From Dickeya dianthicola NCPPB 453 (GTDB lineage: Bacteria; Pseudomonadota; Gammaproteobacteria; Enterobacterales; Enterobacteriaceae): 64,000 nucleotides of DNA. Positions 45,015-54,526 of the stretch are shown one piece after another. The stretch covers positions 2,823,120 to 2,887,119 of the forward strand of contig NZ_CM001841.1 in the NCBI RefSeq assembly GCF_000365305.1. The letters are read 5' to 3'. The position numbers were made by a program, and so were the translations under genes. Under the pieces are notes generated by a model that was not told the DNA's origin, did no database searches, and was given only the letters and a program-made list of their open reading frames with translations. Each line of letters begins with the position of its first letter. Position 1 is the stretch's first letter.

Positions 45015-47102
45015 TCAGGAAGACTCACCAATCATCGATGTCATTCTGATCTGCCGGCTATCGCTGATCTCGAGGTTCGACAATACCGCGATTTGCGGCA
45101 GGCTGCGACGCAGGAAACGTGACAATAATCCGCGCAGTGCATGGTTAACCAGCAACACCGGCGGCGCTCCCAGCATTTCCTGTCGTTGCAATGCCTGCTT
45201 TGCCTGTTCCAACAATCTGTCGCTCAACCCAGGCTCCAGGCCACCGCCGCCCTGAAGCGCTTGTAGCAGCAAACGCTCCAGCGCACTGTCCAAGCCAATC
45301 ACCTGCAGTTCCGTATCACCAGGGAACCACTGCTGTGTGATAGCCCGCCCCAGCGAAATACGCACGGCGGTAGTCAGCTCATAGGGATCAGTTTGCACGG
45401 GAGCCTGCTCAGCCAGTGTTTCAATAACCGTGCGCATATCTCGAATCGAGACCTGTTCACTTAACAAATTCTGCAACACCTTGTGCAACGTTGTTAAAGT
45501 CACCACGCCCGGAATAAAGTCTTCGGTCAGCTTAGGCATTTCCTGAGACACGCGATCCATCAATTGCTGCGCTTCCTGACGGCCAAACAACTCACTGGCA
45601 TGCAGGCTGAGTAAATGGTTCAGGTGCGTAGCCACGACCGTACTGGCCTCAACCACAGTATACCCTTGTGTTTGCGCCTGCTCTTTTAGCGCACTTTCAA
45701 TCCAGACTGCAGGCAAGCCAAAAGCGGGATCTTTAGCCAAGTCGCCCGGTAATGTGCCTACCGCATTCCCTGGATTAATCGCCATCCAGCGTCCCGGATG
45801 AGCTTCACCGCTTCCGATTTCAACCCCTTTCATCAGGATACGATAGCTGGCCGGTTGCAGATCCAGATTGTCCCGAATATGCACAACCGGAGGCAAAAAA
45901 CCCATTTCTTGCGCAAATTTCTTTCTGATACTGCGGATACGCCCGAGCAATTCACCATTTTGCTGAAAATCAACCATCGGAATCAGTCGGTACCCTACTT
46001 CCATACCGAGCGGATCTTCCAGTTGAACATCAGACCAACTGGCTTCTACCACCTGCGTCGCAGCGGGTACCGCAGCCGCTGCTTCTGTCGCTGCAAACGC
46101 CGCTTTGTTTTCCTCTTTCTTCGTCCACCAGGCCAACCCTAACAGCGCAGCGGTGAAAAGCAGGAAAACAAAGTTAGGCATACCGGGGACCAAACCGATC
46201 AACCCCAACACCCCAGCGCTCAGGATCATAACATGCGGATTATTGAACAGTTGGGTCACCATCTGCTGACCAACGTCCTGATCGGTACTGACCCGAGTTA
46301 CGATCACACCAGCAGCGGTTGAAATCACCAGCGAGGGGATTTGCGCCACCAGACCGTCACCGATGGTCAGCAGCGTATAGTTCTCGACCGCCTGCCCCAG
46401 CACCATATCATGCTGAACCACCCCTACCAGCAACCCACCGATAATGTTAATGGCCATAATCATCAGCCCGGCGATGGCGTCGCCCCGCACAAACTTACTG
46501 GCACCATCCATTGAACCGTAGAAATCTGCCTCCTGGGTCACCTCAGAACGCCGTTTCTTGGCTTCATCCTCACCAATCAACCCAGCATTCAGGTCGGCAT
46601 CAATGGCCATTTGCTTACCTGGCATACCATCCAGCGTAAAGCGCGCGCCGACTTCAGCGATACGGCCGGCCCCCTTGGTGATAACCATAAAGTTGATCAA
46701 CACCAGGATAATGAACACCACAATGCCGATGGCAAAATTACCGCCGACCAGGAAGTGACCAAATGCTTCGACCACACGTCCGGCGGCACCGGCGCCGGTA
46801 TGCCCGTCCATCAGGATGACACGTGTCGATGCTACGTTGAGTGACAAACGCAACAGCGTAGAAAACAGCAGAATGGTGGGAAAAGCGGCAAAATCGAGTG
46901 TGCGCTGGGTAAACATGGCGACCAGCAGCACCATAATGGACAATGCGATGTTAAACGTAAACAGCAAGTCCAGAACAAACGGTGGCAACGGCAGAACCAT
47001 CATCGACAAGATGAGCAATATCAGAACAGGTCCTGCCAGAATCTGCCATTGTGAACCTTTCATATTGCCTGGTAGGCGAAGCAAAGAGGCCAGATTAGCC
47101 AT
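45015..47102 (-). CDS. flhA: Flagellar export gate protein FlhA
   Basis: 695-aa polytopic protein (E. coli 692) that couples proton flow to protein export. Eight membrane helices fill the first about 330 residues, with the conserved FHIPEP-type loop seen as ARFTLDGMPGKQMAIDADLN. The C-terminal cytoplasmic domain docks chaperones and substrates. The ATG at 47102 overlaps the end of flhB by 8 bases; a longer frame is not supported. Confidence 0.97.
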   Translation of the reverse strand: MANLASLLRLPGNMKGSQWQILAGPVLILLILSMMVLPLPPFVLDLLFTFNIALSIMVLLVAMFTQRTLDFAAFPTILLFSTLLRLSLNVASTRVILMDGHTGAGAAGRVVEAFGHFLVGGNFAIGIVVFIILVLINFMVITKGAGRIAEVGARFTLDGMPGKQMAIDADLNAGLIGEDEAKKRRSEVTQEADFYGSMDGASKFVRGDAIAGLMIMAINIIGGLLVGVVQHDMVLGQAVENYTLLTIGDGLVAQIPSLVISTAAGVIVTRVSTDQDVGQQMVTQLFNNPHVMILSAGVLGLIGLVPGMPNFVFLLFTAALLGLAWWTKKEENKAAFAATEAAAAVPAATQVVEASWSDVQLEDPLGMEVGYRLIPMVDFQQNGELLGRIRSIRKKFAQEMGFLPPVVHIRDNLDLQPASYRILMKGVEIGSGEAHPGRWMAINPGNAVGTLPGDLAKDPAFGLPAVWIESALKEQAQTQGYTVVEASTVVATHLNHLLSLHASELFGRQEAQQLMDRVSQEMPKLTEDFIPGVVTLTTLHKVLQNLLSEQVSIRDMRTVIETLAEQAPVQTDPYELTTAVRISLGRAITQQWFPGDTELQVIGLDSALERLLLQALQGGGGLEPGLSDRLLEQAKQALQRQEMLGAPPVLLVNHALRGLLSRFLRRSLPQIAVLSNLEISDSRQIRMTSMIGESS

Positions 47103-48246
47103 CGGTTGTTTTCTCTTTAACAAAATCCAGTGCATCCGGCACAGGTAAGTTTTTAGGTTTACGCGGTATCAAACCGCCTTCACGTTTCCAGCGCTTGAGC
47201 TGGTAGACCCAGGAAAGCACTTCAGCAACCGCGGCATATAACCCGGTAGGAATGTGATGCCCGATCTCCGTATGACGGTAAAGGGCACGTGCCAGCGGTG
47301 GTGCTTCCAGAATCGGGATACGATGCTCTGACCCCAGTTCACGAATGCGCAATGCTATCTGATCGGCGCCTTTGGCCAACACCTTGGGCGCATGCATTTT
47401 CTTTTCATCATACTTCAGTGCAACGGCATAGTGGGTCGGGTTGGTAACAATTACATCCGCTTTCGGCACATCCGCCATCATTCGACGCTGGGCAATCGCA
47501 CGCTGCTGTTGGCGAATACGACCTTTGATATGCGGATCCCCTTCGTGTTCTTTGTATTCGTCGCGGATTTCCTGCTTGCTCATACGCAGCCGCTTAATAT
47601 GGCTCCATATCTGCCAGCCCACATCAAAAGCCACCATAGGAAAGAGCCCCAGGATCACCCAAAAACAGCACAGCAAGGCGATATTCAGCGCATCTTTTAT
47701 CGCGCTCCCCAATGGCTCAGACACAAGATGTAGCATGCTATTCCAGTTATGCTGGAGAAACCAGAAAGTAATACAACCGACAATGATGGCTTTGAGGATA
47801 GCTTTAAACAACTCGGCCAATACGTGAGTTGAAAACATACGCTTCAACCCAGATAGCGGATTCATTTTACCAAAATCGAAGCTAATCGCCTTGGTGCTAA
47901 AAATCAGCCCCCCCAGCAATACTGGCGCGGCCAGGGCAACCAGCACCAGGCCAAATAGAATAGGGACAAGCGCCAACGCCGCCTGCTTGATCAGCGAACC
48001 GACATGGGCAATGATTAACCGCTCGTCGCTGATGAAGTTATGGTCAAAGATCAATCCCTTGGCCATCATATCAGTCAATCTGCCAGCCATACCTGAGCCG
48101 CTTCCCCACAAAATGGCCAGACCGGCAATCAACATAAACACCGACGTCAATTCTCGCGATCGGGGGATCTGACCTTCTTCTCGGGCTTTTTCCGTTCGTT
48201 GAGGGGTGGGGGCTTCTGTTTTCTCCAGATCGCTATCGTCTGCCAC
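47095..48246 (-). CDS. flhB: Flagellar export switch protein FlhB
   Basis: 383-aa export switch (E. coli 382). Four membrane helices are followed by a cytoplasmic domain with the autocleavage site NPTH in VIVTNPTHYAVALKYD. The N-terminus EKTEAPTPQRTEKAREEGQ is typical. The start is GTG at 48246 with AGGAG 8 bases upstream. First gene of flhBAE. It is separated from cheZ by a strong hairpin. Confidence 0.97.
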   Translation of the reverse strand: MADDSDLEKTEAPTPQRTEKAREEGQIPRSRELTSVFMLIAGLAILWGSGSGMAGRLTDMMAKGLIFDHNFISDERLIIAHVGSLIKQAALALVPILFGLVLVALAAPVLLGGLIFSTKAISFDFGKMNPLSGLKRMFSTHVLAELFKAILKAIIVGCITFWFLQHNWNSMLHLVSEPLGSAIKDALNIALLCCFWVILGLFPMVAFDVGWQIWSHIKRLRMSKQEIRDEYKEHEGDPHIKGRIRQQQRAIAQRRMMADVPKADVIVTNPTHYAVALKYDEKKMHAPKVLAKGADQIALRIRELGSEHRIPILEAPPLARALYRHTEIGHHIPTGLYAAVAEVLSWVYQLKRWKREGGLIPRKPKNLPVPDALDFVKEKTTDG

Positions 48247-48334
48247 TACAGCCGCTCCTGTTAATGCTCGCTGACATAAAGTTATACACTGCTAGCATGA
48301 CAAATCCGGCAAATCATGATGGGTAGAAAAAAGG

Positions 48335-48363
48335 AGAAAATAAGCGGCTATTTATTTTATTGC
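48335..48363 (-). promoter_or_regulatory. Possible FlhDC-responsive region upstream of flhB
   Basis: The AT-rich stretch contains AAATAAGCG on one strand and AAATAGCCG on the other, each one base off the FlhDC core AAATARCG and inverted around position 48346. The flhB operon is class II in E. coli. The match is suggestive only. Confidence 0.3.
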
Positions 48364-48382
48364 TTACGGCAGGGTGCAGGAA

Positions 48383-48411
48383 TTTACGATCGGGACACGC
48401 CCGATCGTAAA
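48383..48411 (-). terminator. Hairpin terminator after cheZ
   Basis: TTTACGATCGGG, loop ACACG, and CCCGATCGTAAA form a perfect 12-bp stem 61 bases beyond the cheZ stop. It divides the cheRBYZ message from flhBAE. Confidence 0.75.
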
Positions 48412-48471
48412 CATCCACATACCTTACGCCACGATGCCCACGCCTACGAATGCAATGGGTGTCGGGGAAAA

Positions 48472-49116
48472 TCAGAAACCCAGGCTATCCAGCAGGTCAT
48501 CAACCTGATCCTGATTAGAAACAATACCTGCGGCGGTTTTATCAACCTGGGGCCCATTAAGCAGACCTTCATTCGCACGACGGGTTTCAGAGGGTTTTTC
48601 CGGAATGTTTTCCAGCAAGACCATCAACAGTTGTTTTTCGATTTCCTGAACAACATCCATCATGCGCTTAATCACTTGCCCGGTTAAATCCTGGAAATCT
48701 TGAGCCATCATGATCTCCAGTAACTGAGCATTGGTAAACGCAGTATGGTCTGGAACGGATTCGAGGTAGCTGCGCGTATCGGTAACCAACTCACGCGCCT
48801 CTGATAGTTCAATCGGATTTTCAAACCACTGATCCCAGCGAACCTTCAGGGATTTGGACTCTTCTTCCAGTTGATTCTGGCGAGGCTGAGCGGCTTCAAC
48901 ACAATTCAATGCACGCTCTGCCGCCTGTGCGGTCATCTGGACTACATAATCAAGACGATCGCGCGCATCAGGAATTGCTTCCGCCGCTTCAGTGATCGCC
49001 TGATCTAAACCAAGTTCTTTCAGGCTGTCACGCAGCATGCGTGTCAATTGCCCGATACGAGAAATAATCTCTGTGGCAGACGCATGATCGTTAATGGGCA
49101 TCGGATGTGGATTCAT
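48472..49116 (-). CDS. cheZ: CheY phosphatase CheZ
   Basis: 214-aa phosphatase (E. coli 214) that removes phosphate from CheY. The catalytic region [19 protein letters not shown] holds the Gln and Asp active-site residues, and the C-terminal CheY-binding helix is [18 protein letters not shown] lies 5 bases before the ATG at 49116. Confidence 0.97.
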   Translation of the reverse strand: MNPHPMPINDHASATEIISRIGQLTRMLRDSLKELGLDQAITEAAEAIPDARDRLDYVVQMTAQAAERALNCVEAAQPRQNQLEEESKSLKVRWDQWFENPIELSEARELVTDTRSYLESVPDHTAFTNAQLLEIMMAQDFQDLTGQVIKRMMDVVQEIEKQLLMVLLENIPEKPSETRRANEGLLNGPQVDKTAAGIVSNQDQVDDLLDSLGF

Positions 49117-49125
49117 GGCATCTCC

Positions 49126-49515
49126 TTACATACCAAGCTTTTCGAAAATCTTACTCAGTTTTTCTTCAAGCGTAGCGGCAGTAAACGGTTTAACAACATA
49201 ACCACTGGCACCAGCCTGTGCTGCAGCAATAATATTCTCTTTCTTTGCCTCAGCGGTTACCATCAGGACGGGAAGCTTGGAAAGCGTGCCATCGGCACGG
49301 ATAGCCTGCAATAGTTCCAGTCCGTCCATATTCGGCATGTTCCAGTCAGAAATGACAAAATCAAAACCACCTGAACGGAGCTTGTTCAGAGCATCTGCGC
49401 CATCTTCCGCTTCGTCCACATTATTGAAGCCCAGCTCTTTTAGCAGATTTCGGACAATACGACGCATCGTCGAAAAATCATCCACTACTAAAAATCTGAG
49501 TTCTTTATCAGCCAT
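49126..49515 (-). CDS. cheY: Chemotaxis response regulator CheY
   Basis: 129-aa single-domain receiver. The acidic pair DD is in [18 protein letters not shown], the phosphoacceptor Asp in [13 protein letters not shown], the conserved Thr in [14 protein letters not shown], and the Lys in GYVVKPFT. Phospho-CheY binds FliM to cause tumbling. It is followed by cheZ after 9 bases. Confidence 0.98.
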   Translation of the reverse strand: MADKELRFLVVDDFSTMRRIVRNLLKELGFNNVDEAEDGADALNKLRSGGFDFVISDWNMPNMDGLELLQAIRADGTLSKLPVLMVTAEAKKENIIAAAQAGASGYVVKPFTAATLEEKLSKIFEKLGM

Positions 49516-49549
49516 ACCTACTCCTAATATTATTGCTCACCCGGAGCTG

Positions 49550-50602
49550 CTATATACGTAATGCCTGTCCGGCAGAAACTTGTGCCAGCATCCGCTGACT
49601 CACCTGGTGCAAATCCACCACCTCATCGACACCACCGAGTGCAATAGCCTCTCGCGGCATACCGAACACCACACAGCTGGCTTCATTTTGCGCGATCGTA
49701 TACGCCCCCGCTTTATGAAGTTCCAGCATTCCCGCGGCCCCATCATTTCCCATGCCAGTTAGGATTACTCCTACCGCATTTCGCCCGGCGTACTGTGCAA
49801 CAGAGTGGAACAGTACGTCAACTGAAGGACGATGACGATTAACCGGCGGGCCATCATGCAATTTTACCTGATAGTTCGCACCGCTGCGCGCCAGTTCAAG
49901 ATGGCGGGCGCCAGGCGCAATATAGGCGTGTCCCGGCAGAACACGCTCACCGTCTTCGGCCTCTTTCACTGTAATCTGACACAGCTTATTCAACCGTTCA
50001 GCGAAAGACTTGGTAAATCCCGGCGGCATATGCTGAGTAATCAGCAACGCTGGGCTGGTCGGCGGCAACGGCTGCAAAACATGCCTAATCGCCTCAGTAC
50101 CACCGGTTGACGCGCCAATCGCGATCAGTTTTTCACTACTGAGCAACGGCATACTAGGAATCAGTATCGTAGGCGCTGGCGCCGCATTGCGCTGAGGCAA
50201 ACGCGCCTTGGCAGCCATACGGATTTTTTCCGCAATCAGCTCACTGTATGCCAACATGCCTTCTCGAATTCCCAGCTGAGGCTTGGTAACAAAATCGATC
50301 GCCCCGAGCTCAAGCGCCCGCAAAGTAATTTCCGAACCTTTGCCGGTCAGCGAAGACACCATCACCACCGGCATTGGACGGAGTCGCATTAATTTCTCAA
50401 GAAAATCAAGACCATCCATACGCGGCATTTCAACATCAAGTGTCAACACCTGCGGATTGAACTTCTTGATTAAATCGCGCGCCACTAAAGGGTCAGGTGC
50501 AGTGGCAACCACCTCCATATCGGGATGACTATTAATGATTTCGGTCATGATCTGACGCATTAACGCAGAATCATCAACACATAATACTTTTATTTTACTC
50601 AT
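49550..50602 (-). CDS. cheB: Chemotaxis methylesterase/deamidase CheB
   Basis: 350-aa protein (E. coli 349) that demethylates and deamidates receptors. A receiver domain has its phosphoacceptor in [16 protein letters not shown]. The catalytic triad is visible as Ser in [10 protein letters not shown], His in [11 protein letters not shown] and Asp in [11 protein letters not shown]. The start overlaps the cheR stop. Confidence 0.97.
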   Translation of the reverse strand: MSKIKVLCVDDSALMRQIMTEIINSHPDMEVVATAPDPLVARDLIKKFNPQVLTLDVEMPRMDGLDFLEKLMRLRPMPVVMVSSLTGKGSEITLRALELGAIDFVTKPQLGIREGMLAYSELIAEKIRMAAKARLPQRNAAPAPTILIPSMPLLSSEKLIAIGASTGGTEAIRHVLQPLPPTSPALLITQHMPPGFTKSFAERLNKLCQITVKEAEDGERVLPGHAYIAPGARHLELARSGANYQVKLHDGPPVNRHRPSVDVLFHSVAQYAGRNAVGVILTGMGNDGAAGMLELHKAGAYTIAQNEASCVVFGMPREAIALGGVDEVVDLHQVSQRMLAQVSAGQALRI

Positions 50603-51474
50603 TATCTTTCCTTAGCCAGCCCATAAACAGTCTGCCCGCGCAGGTAAAATTCCCGACTGATCTGACTGAAGTTCTCTGAATGCCCGGCAAACAATAATCC
50701 GCCCGGTTTAAGCAGCGGAACAAAACGACGCAAAATACGCTCCTGGGTCTCTTTATCGAAATAAATCATTACATTACGACAAAAAATCGCATCAAAAGGC
50801 GCTGGCAGAGACCACTCGGGAGCCAACAGATTCACTTGCTGAAAATGTATCATGTTCGCCAGATCTGGCCGAACACGGACCAACCCGCTATGTGGCCCGG
50901 TTCCCCGTAAAAAGAAACGCTGCATCTGCTGCGGAGAAAGTGAACGCAGATCTTCCTGTCGGTAAATGCCGGCAGACGCTTTCTCTAAAACCTGTGTATC
51001 AATATCGCTGGCTACGATCTGACAACTACCAGCACGATCACCATAGACTTCGGCAAGGGTCATCGCTAATGAATAGGGCTCTTCTCCCGTAGACGCAGCG
51101 GTACACCAAATGCTGTACCCCCCAGGCCGTTTGCGGGCGTGCTCGGCAAGAATCGGGAAATGGTGTGCCTCACGAAAAAACGCTGTCAAATTAGTCGTTA
51201 ACGCATTAATAAATGCCTGCCATTCGGCACTGTTCGGATCTGACTCCAACAAAGCAAGGTACTGGCCAAAATCGTTGATACCCAGTAAACGCAACCGTCT
51301 GACCAGACGGTTGTAGACCATCTCACGTTTATGGTCCGCCAGCACGATGCCTGCGCGCTGATAGATAAGCTGGCTGATTCTTCGGAAATGAACATCAGAC
51401 AGCGGTAACCGTTCAACCATCTGACTCAAAATAGATGTAGAACCTGAACGATTTGGCGATGGTGTATTTTTCAT
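50602..51474 (-). CDS. cheR: Chemotaxis receptor methyltransferase CheR
   Basis: 290-aa SAM-dependent enzyme (E. coli 286) that methylates receptor glutamates. An N-terminal helical domain ([18 protein letters not shown]) precedes the SAM domain with [20 protein letters not shown] and [18 protein letters not shown]. It begins cheRBYZ, which is separated from the receptor gene upstream by about 700 bp with its own likely sigma-28 promoter. Confidence 0.97.
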   Translation of the reverse strand: MKNTPSPNRSGSTSILSQMVERLPLSDVHFRRISQLIYQRAGIVLADHKREMVYNRLVRRLRLLGINDFGQYLALLESDPNSAEWQAFINALTTNLTAFFREAHHFPILAEHARKRPGGYSIWCTAASTGEEPYSLAMTLAEVYGDRAGSCQIVASDIDTQVLEKASAGIYRQEDLRSLSPQQMQRFFLRGTGPHSGLVRVRPDLANMIHFQQVNLLAPEWSLPAPFDAIFCRNVMIYFDKETQERILRRFVPLLKPGGLLFAGHSENFSQISREFYLRGQTVYGLAKER

Positions 51475-52137
51475 ATCTGACCGCCCGAAAATGGATAGAT
51501 GATTTTATTGTTTTCCAATCAGACTTCCCATTATAACTATTACAGGCCTCATGCTTTACTCTCCGGCATCTTCTTATGCGATGAACCGGATACCGCCCAG
51601 AATACCAGCAGGGAGCGTGCATTCATCAGCCCTTCTCCGACGGATTAATGGCGGTAATCATGCGATGGTTTACATTGATGTCTTTTCAGCGTTGCTCATC
51701 GTGAAGATGGCTCACCGAAAATAATGCAACCTTATCATCACCATACACTCCCGAGTGCTGCCAATCCGCATCTGATTAACAACCATGCTCAGAGTGTCAT
51801 AAAAATACGCCTATACAGTTGGCATTACTTATATCAATCGGCCGCATTAAACCTTTCTTTAACTAAAGAAGCGTCATAACGGTAACAAAAATTAAAACTG
51901 CAACCTTTGTCTCAAAACCACAACCGTATCAATACCGCCTGCATAACATTAACGCACACAATCCCTTAAAAATATCTTAAGTGATCATCATTCAATATAG
52001 CGTCTCCCTGCCATTTTTCTGTTCCGTGATGTAGCTTTCATCAGTGAGAAAAAAGAAATCTGTAAAAATCATCAGATGAAAATCTATACTCAGCATTGTT
52101 GCTCAGGATAAATTTTCATTATCGCTAGCCTATTCAT
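51475..52137. other. Long non-coding gap between the Tsr-like receptor gene and cheR
   Basis: About 660 AT-rich bases. I find no coding frame with recognisable motifs and no clear remnant of a second receptor, although in E. coli tar and tap lie at this place. The main element is the sigma-28 promoter candidate at 51835-51861 reading toward cheR, which implies a leader of about 355 nt. Confidence 0.5.
51835..51861 (-). promoter_or_regulatory. Putative sigma-28 promoter of cheRBYZ
   Basis: Read leftward: TAAA (51858-51861), exactly 15 bases, then GCCGATTG (51835-51842), with a perfect -35, ideal spacing and 6 of 8 -10 bases. It faces cheR, whose start is about 360 bases downstream. It would let cheRBYZ be expressed apart from motAB-cheAW. 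Confidence 0.6.
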
Positions 52138-52165
52138 CGGATGGGCCGATAACCTGGCCCATCCG
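52138..52165 (-). terminator. Hairpin after the Tsr-like receptor gene
   Basis: CGGATGGGCC, an eight-base loop, and GGCCCATCCG form a 10-bp GC-rich stem 9 bases after the receptor stop codon. U-richness after it is modest. GCCGATAA inside the loop is part of the hairpin and lacks a -35. Confidence 0.6.
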
Positions 52166-52174
52166 ACTCAGCGA

Positions 52175-53875
52175 TTAAAAGGTTTCCCAGTTCTCGGTGG
52201 GTTTACTGGTTCTGGCCTTTTTCTCTTTCTCTGCAGAAGCAGGCGTTGCCAGTAGGACCTGTTTAGTCACTGGCATCCGTGCAGCAATTGCAGTTGGACG
52301 TCCGGCTACCACACCGTCTGACAACCGGAATACGGCCACCGCCTGATTCAGCACCCGTACCTGCTCTTCAAGCGCGTTCGCCGCAGAAGCAGACTCTTCC
52401 ACCAGTGAGGCGTTCTGTTGGGTAACACGGTCCATCTCGGTCACCGCCAGACCAACCTGATCGATACCGCGGCTTTGCTCCTCAGACGCCGACGCGATTT
52501 CACCCATGATGTCAGTAACGCGGGTGACGGCACCCACGATCTCGCCCATAGTTTCCCCCGCACTTTCAACCAGTACAGAGCCTTCCTCAACCCGATTTAC
52601 CGAATCATCAATCAGAGATTTAATTTCTTTTGCCGCTTGAGCACTGCGTTGAGCCAGATTACGCACTTCCCCTGCCACAACAGCAAAGCCTCTTCCCTGC
52701 TCTCCGGCTCTGGCCGCTTCGACAGCCGCGTTCAGCGCCAGGATATTGGTCTGAAAAGCGATACCGTCGATCACGCTGGTGATATCAGCAATCTTCTGCG
52801 AACTTCCGGCAATGTTATGCATGGTTTTCACCACGTTATCGACAACCTTGCCGCCTTTCTGCGCTGTTTCGGAGGCGCTCAAAGCCAGTTGACTTGCCTG
52901 ACGCGCATTTTCAGCGTTCTGCTTCACGGTGGATGTCAACTGCTCCATGCTGGCTGCGGTTTCTTCCAACGCCGCAGCCTGCTGTTCGGTTCTTGATGAC
53001 AGGTCACTATTGCCAGCGCTGATCTCCGATGCGCCGGTATAAATAGCTTCTGCACCCTGCCGAACCGCACTGACCGTCGTAAAGAACTCGGTCTGCATGT
53101 GACGCAAGGTATCAGCCAGGATCCCCATTTCGTTCGTGCCATGAAAATCAATCCGGGTAGTCAGATCGCCTTTCGCCATATGCCGGATATGTTCAATGAG
53201 ATTAGTTAATGGCTGAATAAGCGAACGGTTGATACCCAGCCAGACGACCAGCGCCATCGCGACAACCAGTATCGCTACTGATATCAACAACCATAATGCC
53301 GTCGAATAAGCCGAATTATTCTCTTCCACGGCATTGGCATAAACTTTATCGTAAGATTCTTTGTAAGAATAATAGGCCTTCTCGAACTTGTCCTGAAAAC
53401 TTTGAGTCGGCTGATCAAAAAACTCCTTCAACCTACCGGTAGAGATAAAAACAATCAGCTCACTTAATGCGCTGTTCAACGTGGTGTAATTATCTTTCAC
53501 CACTTGAGCCACAGCCGGATCCTGCTGGTCGGTATAAGGGATCTTCTCATAATTGGCGAAGTGAGTATTAGCGATAACCAACTGTTTTTTCGCCAGTTCA
53601 ATCAGTTCTTTAGCCGATACTCCCCCAGAGACGCCGCCTGATGCGTCCATAGCATAGCGCGTTCCGGCGCGGTTCAACGTGTTACGCGTCTGTAATAAAT
53701 AAGACCAGGTAGATTCCAGTTCCGATTTCTGCTGATTAATAATTCGTGTCGTCGTAAAAATATCTCTGTCCGACTTCAGTGCATTAAAAAATAACCCACC
53801 AGAAATAATTTGAAGAGCAATGAATAATCCAAGAACAATAACGAGTCCGGTAACAACTTTTACACGATTCAGCAT
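52175..53875 (-). CDS. Methyl-accepting chemotaxis protein, Tsr-like (serine) receptor
   Basis: 566-aa chemoreceptor. The periplasmic domain closely follows E. coli Tsr, which binds serine through Arg64, Asn68 and Thr156. Here [14 protein letters not shown] places Arg and Asn exactly at 64 and 68, and FFDQPTQSF places the Thr at 157. Two membrane helices, HAMP ([15 protein letters not shown]) and the signalling hairpin [20 protein letters not shown] follow. The C-terminus is ENWETF, the CheR/CheB docking pentapeptide. The ATG at 53875 has AAGG 6 bases upstream and preserves Tsr numbering. It lies after cheW, separated by a UUCG hairpin. Confidence 0.92.
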   Translation of the reverse strand: MLNRVKVVTGLVIVLGLFIALQIISGGLFFNALKSDRDIFTTTRIINQQKSELESTWSYLLQTRNTLNRAGTRYAMDASGGVSGGVSAKELIELAKKQLVIANTHFANYEKIPYTDQQDPAVAQVVKDNYTTLNSALSELIVFISTGRLKEFFDQPTQSFQDKFEKAYYSYKESYDKVYANAVEENNSAYSTALWLLISVAILVVAMALVVWLGINRSLIQPLTNLIEHIRHMAKGDLTTRIDFHGTNEMGILADTLRHMQTEFFTTVSAVRQGAEAIYTGASEISAGNSDLSSRTEQQAAALEETAASMEQLTSTVKQNAENARQASQLALSASETAQKGGKVVDNVVKTMHNIAGSSQKIADITSVIDGIAFQTNILALNAAVEAARAGEQGRGFAVVAGEVRNLAQRSAQAAKEIKSLIDDSVNRVEEGSVLVESAGETMGEIVGAVTRVTDIMGEIASASEEQSRGIDQVGLAVTEMDRVTQQNASLVEESASAANALEEQVRVLNQAVAVFRLSDGVVAGRPTAIAARMPVTKQVLLATPASAEKEKKARTSKPTENWETF

Positions 53876-53959
53876 ATTAAACCTTAATAACAACGATCAC
53901 TGATGCTTGAGCATCTCTATAACTTTTTGAATTCCAGAGATTGAGGGTATCAAATGACA

Positions 53960-53979
53960 TGGGCCACCGAAGTGGCCCA
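53960..53979 (-). terminator. UUCG-type hairpin between cheW and the receptor gene
   Basis: On the transcribed strand TGGGCCAC, loop TTCG, and GTGGCCCA form a perfect 8-bp stem with an exceptionally stable tetraloop, 14 bases after the cheW stop. Only a weak U-rich run follows. It may be an attenuator or 3' stabiliser. Confidence 0.6.
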
Positions 53980-53993
53980 CTATGGCTAGTTTG

Positions 53994-54491
53994 TTAAACC
54001 TTCATGACACTATCAACCAGCGCCATTTCCTCGCTGCTGAGTAGTTTCTCGATATCAACCAGAATCAGCATGCGCTCACCCAGAGAACCCAGCCCGGTGA
54101 GGTATTCCGTTGACAGGGTTACCGCGAACTCCGGTGCCGGACGAATTTGATCAGCAGTCAGGGACAACACATCAGATACACCATCAACCACAATGCCCAC
54201 TACTCGCTGCCCCAGATTCAAAACAATCACGACAGTATTGTCATCATAGTCGACTTCCTGCTGCATGAATTTGATGCGCAAATCGACGATCGGCACAATG
54301 ACACCGCGAAGATTGGTAACACCTTTAATAAAAGTAGGCGTGTTGGCAATACGAGTGACCTGATCGTAACCGCGAATCTCTTGAACCTTCAAAATGTCCA
54401 CGCCGTACTCTTCGTCACCCAGCGTGAAAATCAAAAATTCCTGACCTACTGTCTCGCCTGCTAATTTTGTGACATTTGCAAGTCCAGTCAT
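53994..54491 (-). CDS. cheW: Chemotaxis coupling protein CheW
   Basis: 165-aa adaptor (E. coli 167) linking receptors to CheA. It shows [40 protein letters not shown] and [16 protein letters not shown]. The ATG at 54491 has AGGTGAG 4 bases upstream; it is preferred to an upstream in-frame start at 54500. It follows cheA by 35 bases. Confidence 0.97.
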   Translation of the reverse strand: MTGLANVTKLAGETVGQEFLIFTLGDEEYGVDILKVQEIRGYDQVTRIANTPTFIKGVTNLRGVIVPIVDLRIKFMQQEVDYDDNTVVIVLNLGQRVVGIVVDGVSDVLSLTADQIRPAPEFAVTLSTEYLTGLGSLGERMLILVDIEKLLSSEEMALVDSVMKV

Positions 54492-54526
54492 GTTTCTCAC
54501 CTTTAATCTATAGCTGTAATTTGCTG

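Noticed and set aside
51475..52137. A decayed tar or tap receptor gene in the gap before cheR
   Set aside because: No receptor motif fragments were found in any frame on reading; the gap looks like non-coding AT-rich sequence.
52145..52152. GCCGATAA, a perfect sigma-28 -10 sequence
   Set aside because: It forms part of the hairpin ending the receptor gene, has no TAAA at the -35 position and points into the antisense of that gene.
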